NCBI GenBank assembly: GCA_025924275.1
Contig: JAICEH010000070.1
Coordinates: 1 to 9,536, forward strand
DNA: 9,536 nucleotides
Direction of reading: 5' to 3'
Source: Gemmatimonadales bacterium
GTDB lineage: Bacteria; Gemmatimonadota; Gemmatimonadetes; Gemmatimonadales; GWC2-71-9
The position numbers and the translations under genes are program-made. The notes under the pieces are model-generated. The model was not told where the DNA came from and searched no databases. It saw only the letters and a list, made by a program, of their open reading frames with translations. Of the stretch, positions 5,246-9,536 are shown piece by piece. How positions within the stretch are numbered: position 1 is the first letter of the stretch; the number at the start of each line of letters is the position of its first letter.

Positions 5246-6521
5246 GCAGGAGGGCAGCGGTCGCGGCCAGCGCCGCGAGGATGAGCACCCAGATGACCCA
5301 GCGCCGCGCGGAGGCCTGCTCCGGCGGCTCGACCGCCGGGCGGCGGGCCGGCGGGCCGCGCGGGCGGCGGGGGGGCGGGGCTGGCTCCTCGGGGAGGCGG
5401 TCGGCCGGCCCCCCCGGGAGCGCCGGGACCATCTCGCGCGTGTCCCGGCCGGCGGGCGCCCCGGCGGCGTCCGACGGGTCGAAGAGCACCTTCACCTCGC
5501 CGAACTGCAGCGCCGCGCCGGGCGCCAGCACGGTCTCCTCGGTGATCCGCTCGCCATCCACGAAGGTGCCGTTGGTGGAGCCCTGGTCGGCCACGATCCA
5601 CAGGTCCTCGCGCCGCTGGAGCTTGGCGTGCACGGTGCTGACGCTCGGGTCGGGGAGGACGACGTCGTTGTAGGCCGCGCGCCCGATGTTCACCACCAGG
5701 GTGCGGAGGGGAAGCCGCTCGCCCTTCCGCTCCCCGCTCCGGACCAGGAGTCCGCCGAGGAGGCGGGGCGCCTGGGCCGCCACCAGGGCGCCCGGGAGGG
5801 GGGTGGCCGGGATGCCCATCAGGGTGTCGTTCAGCTGCATCGCGGCGCCGCGGGGCGGGGTCACGGGCCCGTCGGCGGAGAAGCGGAACTCCTCCCGCCC
5901 GACGCGGATCACGTCGCCCCGGGCGAGCATCAGCGCCTCCGGCACCCGGCGGCCATTCACGAACGTCCCGTTGGCGCCCCGGTCCACCAGGCGGTACCCC
6001 TCGGGCCCCGCGACGATCTCGGCGTGGATGCGGGAGACGTCGTCGTCGCTGAGGACGACGTCCGCGCCGGCGTCCCGGCCGATCACCAGCGGGGTGCCGC
6101 CGATCCGGTACTCCCGGCCGTCGGTGAGGGAGACGATCCGGCCCCCGGAGGCGCCCGCCCGCGTGCCGGTCGCGTCGGGGACGGCGCGGAGCCGCCCGGC
6201 GTCGGTGGAGATCCGGGTGGCCCCGGCGCGCTCCGCCTGGACCACGCGGAGCTCGTGACCGCCGACGAAGACCTTGTCGCCGTGGAAGACGGGGGTCGGC
6301 TCGGACGCCAGCTTGACGCCGTTCAGCGTGGCCACCGCCCCGGGCTCGGGGCGGACCACCACCGCGCCCCCCGGCTCGGGCGAGAGGAGCAGGTGCCGGC
6401 CGAGGATCCCCTCGCCCTCGAGGACGACGTCGCAGCCCGGGCCGGCGCCGATGGTGACCGGGCGGTCGAGGGGAAATCGCCCTGAGGCGTGCTCGAGCTG
6501 GAGCATCGGGGTAGGGTCCAT
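5238..6521 (-). CDS. Membrane-anchored protein with three FHA domains
   Basis: A 427-residue protein with phosphothreonine-binding FHA folds. FHA1 (about 8-95) is degenerate: the phosphate-binding Arg and Ser positions read Ala26 (IGAGPG) and Gly41 (LGRH). FHA2 (about 128-215) is canonical: IGRDAGADVVL (Arg149), VSRIHAEI (Ser163, His166) and GANGTFVNG. FHA3 (about 257-347) is canonical at GRAAYNDVVL (Arg281), SVSTVHAKL (Ser295, His298) and GSTNGTFVDG. A linker at about 228-245 contains NDTLMGIPATP. A Pro/Arg-rich stretch (about 365-405) leads to one C-terminal hydrophobic helix (about 408-426) ending at the last residue, so this is a tail-anchored protein with its FHA domains facing the cytoplasm. 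ATG 6521 is chosen as start; TTG 6542 (adding MPPPNRR) and ATG 6506 are alternatives, and none has a Shine-Dalgarno. The gene overlaps the PP2C gene, suggesting FHA readers and phosphatase act on the same phosphoproteins. The bound target is unknown. Confidence 0.9.
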   Translation of the reverse strand: MDPTPMLQLEHASGRFPLDRPVTIGAGPGCDVVLEGEGILGRHLLLSPEPGGAVVVRPEPGAVATLNGVKLASEPTPVFHGDKVFVGGHELRVVQAERAGATRISTDAGRLRAVPDATGTRAGASGGRIVSLTDGREYRIGGTPLVIGRDAGADVVLSDDDVSRIHAEIVAGPEGYRLVDRGANGTFVNGRRVPEALMLARGDVIRVGREEFRFSADGPVTPPRGAAMQLNDTLMGIPATPLPGALVAAQAPRLLGGLLVRSGERKGERLPLRTLVVNIGRAAYNDVVLPDPSVSTVHAKLQRREDLWIVADQGSTNGTFVDGERITEETVLAPGAALQFGEVKVLFDPSDAAGAPAGRDTREMVPALPGGPADRLPEEPAPPPRRPRGPPARRPAVEPPEQASARRWVIWVLILAALAATAALLLG

Positions 6522-6540
6522 CCGCCGGTTCGGGGGAGGC

Positions 6541-6562
6541 AAAACCTACCGTTCGACGGAGG
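6541..6562 (-). terminator. Candidate terminator after the ABC exporter, overlapping a possible -10 box
   Basis: On the - strand, CCTCCGTCGAACGGTAGG forms a 7-bp stem with one bulged T and a CGA loop, followed by TTTT (6544-6541). It starts 17 bp past the exporter stop, so it could partly end the exporter transcript. The 3' arm plus following bases also read TAGGTT (6548-6543), a TANNNT box that could start a separate FHA-PP2C transcript about 15 nt before ATG 6521. The stem is short, so both roles are tentative. Confidence 0.35.
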
Positions 6563-6579
6563 GGGGACGCAAGCGACGA

Positions 6580-8367
6580 TCAGGCGGCGTCCGGGGCGAC
6601 CGCCCCGGCGAACTGGAGCCGGACCAGCCGGCGGTAGAGGCCGTCCCGGGCCAGGAGGGCCGCGTGGCGCCCGCGCTCCCGCACCTGGCCGTGGTGCAGG
6701 ACCAGGATCTCGTCGGCGTCCACGATGGTGCTCAGCCGGTGCGCCACCACGAGACTGGTGCGGCCCTGCATCAGTTCCCGCACCGCGGCCTGGATCCTGG
6801 CCTCGGCCTCCGCGTCCACGGAGCTGGTGGCTTCGTCCAGGACCAGGATGGCCGGATCCCGCGCGAGGGCCCGGGCGAAGGAGAGGAGCTGCCGCTCGCC
6901 GACGCTCAAGGAGCGCCCGCGCTCGCCGAGGACGTGGCGGTACCCGGCGGGGAGCCGGGCGATGAAGCGGTCGGCCCCGGTGCGGCGGGCGGCCTGGACG
7001 GCGGCCTCGTGCCCGCCGGGCGCGTCGAGCAGGATGTTGCGCTCGACGTCGCCAGCGAAGAGGAAGAGGTCCTGCTGGACGTACCCGATGGCCCCGCGGA
7101 GGTCTGCCAGGGCGAGGTCCCGGATGTCCACCCCGTCGAGGGTGATCCGCCCCCGCGCCGGCTCGTAGAAGCGCAGCAGCAGGCTGACGATCGTGGTCTT
7201 CCCCGCCCCGGTGTGCCCCACCAGGGCCACGGTCCGCGCGGGACTCGCGGTGAAGCTGACGTCCTGCAGCACCCACGGACCCTCGTCCCGGTAGCGGAAC
7301 CAGACGCCCTCGAAGCGGATCTCGCCCCGGAGCGGGGCCGGAAGCGGCACGGGTGCGGCCGGGTCCGCCACCTGCACGGGAGTATCCAGCAGGGCGAAGA
7401 TGCGCTCGGAGGAGGCCATCGCGGCCTGGACCAGGTTGAACTTCTCCGAGAGGTCCTGGAGCGGCTGGAAGAAGCGGCGGGTGAGCTGGATGAACGCGGC
7501 GAGCACACCGACGGTGAGGGTGCCGGCCGCGGCCCGGAGCCCGCCGTACCAGAGGAGCGAGGCCAGGGCCACCGCCGTCAGGACTTCGATGATCGGGAAG
7601 AAGACGGCGTAGATGGTGATGGACCGCAGGTGGGCGACGAGGTGATCCCGGTTCACCCCGTCGAAGCGGCGCGCGGCGTCCCCTTCCCGGCCGAAGAGCT
7701 GGACCACCCGCATCCCGGACAGGTGCTCCTGGGTGAAGCTGTTGAGCCGTGCGAGCCGGGCCCGGATGTCGCGGAAGGCGTCCCGCACGCGGCGGCGGAA
7801 CACGACCGCCACGAGCCAGACGAGCGGGATCACGGCGAAGGCCACGAGGGCGAGGCGCCAGTCCATCAGGAGCATCGCCACCATGATGGCCGAGAGGGCG
7901 AAGAGGTCCCCGAAGACCGCGATCAGGCCGCTGGAGAAGAGCTCGTTGAGCGTCTCGACGTCGGAGGTGACGCGGGTCATCAGCCGGCCGACGGGATGAC
8001 GGTCGAAGTAGGGGATGCTGAGCCGCTGGAGGTGGGCGAAGAGCCCGGTCCGCAGGTCGTGCATCACCCGCTGCCCGATCCGCGTGGTCAGGACGGTCTG
8101 GGCGTACTCCTGGACGAAGTCGAGGAGCAGGGAGGCGACGAAGGCCCCGGTGAGGAGCGCCAGCAGGTGGGCGTCGCGCCGGGGCACGGCCACGTCGAGG
8201 ACCTGCTGGGTGAGCCAGGGGCCCACCAGGGCGAGGAGGCCGCCGGCCACGAGCAGCGCCAGGGCGCCGGCCACGGCCAGGCGGTGGGGCCGGACGTACC
8301 GGAGGAGGCGCCGGAGGAGGGCGGCGTCGTACGGCCGGGCGAGGGCGTCGTCGGGCGCCTCGGTCAC
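6580..8367 (-). CDS. ABC exporter half-transporter (TMD-NBD fusion, MsbA/MdlB/LmrA-like)
   Basis: A 595-residue inner-membrane ATP-driven exporter. The transmembrane domain covers about 30-310, with hydrophobic helices near 30-52, 67-85, 145-167, 171-190, 255-275 and 282-296, preceded by the usual amphipathic start RRLLRYVRPHR. The ATPase domain covers about 348-585: Walker A GHTGAGKTT (384-392), Q-loop YVQQDLFLFAGDVERNIL, signature LSVGERQ (487-493; Val for the common Gly at the third position), Walker B ILVLDEATSSVD with catalytic Glu512, and switch His543 (VAHRLSTI). All catalytic residues are present, so a homodimer should be active. GTG 8367 overlaps the stop of the upstream flippase-like gene in a GTGA junction, with GGAGG (8382-8378) 10 nt before it. 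Coupling to a lipid flippase-like gene suggests a lipid or amphiphile substrate, but sequence alone does not separate this from drug or peptide export. Confidence 0.93.
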   Translation of the reverse strand: MTEAPDDALARPYDAALLRRLLRYVRPHRLAVAGALALLVAGGLLALVGPWLTQQVLDVAVPRRDAHLLALLTGAFVASLLLDFVQEYAQTVLTTRIGQRVMHDLRTGLFAHLQRLSIPYFDRHPVGRLMTRVTSDVETLNELFSSGLIAVFGDLFALSAIMVAMLLMDWRLALVAFAVIPLVWLVAVVFRRRVRDAFRDIRARLARLNSFTQEHLSGMRVVQLFGREGDAARRFDGVNRDHLVAHLRSITIYAVFFPIIEVLTAVALASLLWYGGLRAAAGTLTVGVLAAFIQLTRRFFQPLQDLSEKFNLVQAAMASSERIFALLDTPVQVADPAAPVPLPAPLRGEIRFEGVWFRYRDEGPWVLQDVSFTASPARTVALVGHTGAGKTTIVSLLLRFYEPARGRITLDGVDIRDLALADLRGAIGYVQQDLFLFAGDVERNILLDAPGGHEAAVQAARRTGADRFIARLPAGYRHVLGERGRSLSVGERQLLSFARALARDPAILVLDEATSSVDAEAEARIQAAVRELMQGRTSLVVAHRLSTIVDADEILVLHHGQVRERGRHAALLARDGLYRRLVRLQFAGAVAPDAA

Positions 8368-9461
8368 GCGGGGCCCGCCTCCACCGCCTCGCCGCCGGCC
8401 CCCCCGCCGGGGTCGAGCTGCTTGAGCCCGCGACGCACCCAGGAGTAGAAGACGGCGCCGCCCGCGGCGAGGGTGAACCAGCTCAGGACGAGGCGCCAGA
8501 TCATGGTGTAGAGCGGGGTCAGCTCGCGGGGGACGTAGATGGACATCACGGCGGCCGAGAGCACCTCCGCCACCCCCGACCCGCCCGGCGTGGGGGCGAA
8601 GAAGTAGAGCAGGAAGGTGATCATCGTCTGCAGGAGCAGGACGTCCACGAAATGGGCCTGGATGCCGACGGCGCGGAGCGCCACGTAGCCCGCCAGCAGC
8701 TTGTTCCCGTGGGAGGGGCCGGAGATGATCGTGGCGAGGAGGAGCGCCAGCCAGCCCCGCGGCGAGTTGAAGGCCACCACGCTGCGGTGGGCCTCGTCGA
8801 GCCCGGCGTGCACCGCCTCGAGCCGGTGGGCGAAGCGCGGGCTCCGGCCCATCGCCCAGCCGCTCACCCGCTGCAGCAGCCGGTGGAAGAGCCGGGGGAA
8901 GAGGATGACCGCCACCAGGAGCACGCCGATGCCGACGAAGAGCCAGAGGCTCCCGAGGAAGAGGTCATAGAGGGACAGGCCGAGGACGTTGCCCCGCTGG
9001 CCGAGGGAGCGGCCGGCGCCGGCCACGATGGCGATGGGCCCGGCGAGGGCGAAGAAGAGGACGGTGGCGATGAAGGTGATGAGGGTGGCGGTGACGGCCA
9101 CCGGCACGGGGATGCCGTTCCGCTTCATGGTGTAGATCATCATCGGCGCGGCCCCGGTCTGGGCCGGCGTGACGTACGCCCCCCACGCCCCCATCCCGCC
9201 CGCCAGGATCATGGTGCGGAGCCTGACCGACGGGAGGAGGTGCCGCACCACCACCCAGAGCCGGAGCCCGCCCCCGAACCAGTCGAGGGACGCCACGGCG
9301 ACGCCCACCAGCACCCAGCCCCATCGGATCCGTCCGATGGAGGCCCAGAAGGCGCCGAGGTCGTTTCCGTACCAGAGGATGCCGGCGAAGGTGATGACGG
9401 AGACGAGGACGAACGCCTCGAACCCCCGGAGCACCATCCGCGGCGTGAGCAGTTTCGCCAT
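8364..9461 (-). CDS. Flippase-like membrane protein, LPG-synthase transmembrane family (UPF0104/COG0392, PF03706)
   Basis: A 365-residue polytopic inner-membrane protein. Hydrophobic segments lie at about 12-30, 48-62, 83-100, 120-148, 165-190, 235-262, 270-290, 297-310 and 316-342. Family signatures are TPAQTGAAPMMIYTMKRNG (98-116), corresponding to the PGRxGE-like loop of the family, and PTPGGSGVAEVLSAAVM (290-306), the conserved P-x-PGG-x-G-x-x-E motif. Members are the membrane part of lysylphosphatidylglycerol synthases or stand-alone proteins thought to move lipids or lipid-linked sugars. The soluble aminoacyl-transferase domain is absent, so this is not MprF. Length is normal for stand-alone members. 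The C-terminus is a short Gly/Ala/Glu tail that overlaps the exporter start by 4 bp. ATG 9461 has no Shine-Dalgarno; a TACGTT box ends 11 nt before it. The family call is firm; the lipid handled is unknown. Confidence 0.88.
   Translation of the reverse strand: MAKLLTPRMVLRGFEAFVLVSVITFAGILWYGNDLGAFWASIGRIRWGWVLVGVAVASLDWFGGGLRLWVVVRHLLPSVRLRTMILAGGMGAWGAYVTPAQTGAAPMMIYTMKRNGIPVPVAVTATLITFIATVLFFALAGPIAIVAGAGRSLGQRGNVLGLSLYDLFLGSLWLFVGIGVLLVAVILFPRLFHRLLQRVSGWAMGRSPRFAHRLEAVHAGLDEAHRSVVAFNSPRGWLALLLATIISGPSHGNKLLAGYVALRAVGIQAHFVDVLLLQTMITFLLYFFAPTPGGSGVAEVLSAAVMSIYVPRELTPLYTMIWRLVLSWFTLAAGGAVFYSWVRRGLKQLDPGGGAGGEAVEAGPA
8378..8382 (-). promoter_or_regulatory. Shine-Dalgarno for the ABC exporter
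   Basis: GGAGG on the - strand, 10 nt before GTG 8367 and inside the last codons of the flippase-like gene. It is one of the few clear ribosome sites on the - strand of this window and supports the GTG over later starts. Confidence 0.6.
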
Positions 9462-9472
9462 GGGACCCGGGA

Positions 9473-9478
9473 AACGTA
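9473..9478 (-). promoter_or_regulatory. Candidate -10 box (TACGTT) of the - strand operon
   Basis: On the - strand TACGTT is followed by 11 bases (TCCCGGGTCCC) and then ATG 9461. With a normal discriminator the 5' leader would be about 5 nt. No Shine-Dalgarno and no clear -35 are present. It is the likely promoter for the flippase-exporter pair and perhaps all five - strand genes. Confidence 0.35.
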
Positions 9479-9510
9479 CGGCCCCGGGGCGGTCCGGCGG
9501 TAGACCCGGC

Positions 9511-9516
9511 TAGATT
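9511..9516 (+). promoter_or_regulatory. Candidate -10 box (TAGATT) of a divergent leaderless gene
   Basis: TAGATT is followed by TCGGC and then ATG 9522, so transcription would start at or next to the start codon. There is no Shine-Dalgarno. It lies 33 bp from the opposing TACGTT box, so the two promoters share one 60-bp intergenic region. Confidence 0.35.
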
Positions 9517-9521
9517 TCGGC

Positions 9522-9536
9522 ATGCCCCACGGGGTC
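9522..9536 (+). CDS. Possible start of a divergent gene, cut by the window edge
   Basis: ATG followed by CCC CAC GGG GTC gives MPHGV before the window ends. The only support is position: it is divergent from the flippase gene, an expected gene start by genome layout, and has a TANNNT box at leaderless spacing. Nothing can be said about the product. Confidence 0.35.

Noticed and set aside
3164..5284. 706-codon open frame on the + strand
   Set aside because: It lies opposite the aldehyde dehydrogenase and PP2C genes, whose motifs are unmistakable. Its translation is Gly/His/Glu/Arg-rich low complexity, as expected for the antisense of GC-rich genes.
4499..6521. FHA plus PP2C as part of a type VI secretion locus (Fha1/PppA)
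   Set aside because: No tss, hcp, vgrG or clpV gene is present, and the FHA protein has three domains with a tail anchor, unlike Fha1.
6274..8448. 724-codon open frame on the + strand
   Set aside because: Antisense shadow of the ABC exporter and FHA genes; the peptide has repetitive Glu/Gly/His/Asp composition with no recognisable domain.
8364..9461. MprF lysylphosphatidylglycerol synthase
   Set aside because: Only the transmembrane flippase-like part is present; the C-terminal aminoacyl-transferase domain is missing.
8652..9503. 283-codon open frame on the + strand
   Set aside because: Antisense shadow of the flippase-like gene, rich in Glu/Gly/His/Pro and without a domain.

Overview
The window is about 70% GC, densely coded and chromosomal in character. 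The GC-rich codon use, the gene content and two short repeat families (one built on a TTCACCGCGGAGGACGCG arm, one on 8-bp AGACGGGA units) would fit a Gemmatimonadota-like bacterium. That placement is an inference from general resemblance; no marker gene here proves it.

Layout, left to right. On the + strand: the 3' two thirds of an ATP-dependent PEP carboxykinase (pckA, 2-961); a 127-bp imperfect inverted repeat (969-1095); a COG1078-type HD phosphohydrolase with a SAMHD1-like catalytic set (1117-2406); a short tandem repeat tract (2413-2444); and a small four-helix membrane protein of the ABA4-like/DUF4281 family (2522-2986). A second repeat tract (2985-3053) lies at the convergent junction with the - strand genes. 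On the - strand, read right to left: a flippase-like LPG-synthase-TM protein (9461-8364); an ABC exporter half-transporter (8367-6580) overlapping it by 4 bp; a protein with three FHA domains and a C-terminal membrane anchor (6521-5238); a PP2C Ser/Thr phosphatase (5245-4499) overlapping it by 8 bp; and an ALDH3-type aldehyde dehydrogenase (4462-3053) split by one in-frame TAG. At the far right a divergent + strand gene appears to start at 9522 and leaves the window after five codons.

How the genes may work together. The flippase-like protein and the exporter are translationally coupled, which suggests a joint role in moving lipid or another amphiphile across the inner membrane. FHA plus PP2C is a phospho-signalling pair: FHA domains bind phosphothreonine and PP2C removes Ser/Thr phosphates. 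No Ser/Thr kinase lies in the window. The membrane anchor would place FHA binding at the inner face of the membrane that holds the two transporters. A functional link between the two pairs is inferred only from order and strand.

The most notable points are the amber codon that exactly replaces the invariant lysine of the aldehyde dehydrogenase LELGGK motif while everything downstream stays intact; gene starts that lack a Shine-Dalgarno and instead have a TANNNT box a few bases upstream, suggesting leaderless transcripts; the repeat tracts placed directly after stop codons; and the degenerate first FHA domain beside two canonical ones. I found no CRISPR array, tRNA, rRNA, transposase, phage gene or clear new defence system. 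No stretch longer than about 155 bp lacks a gene.
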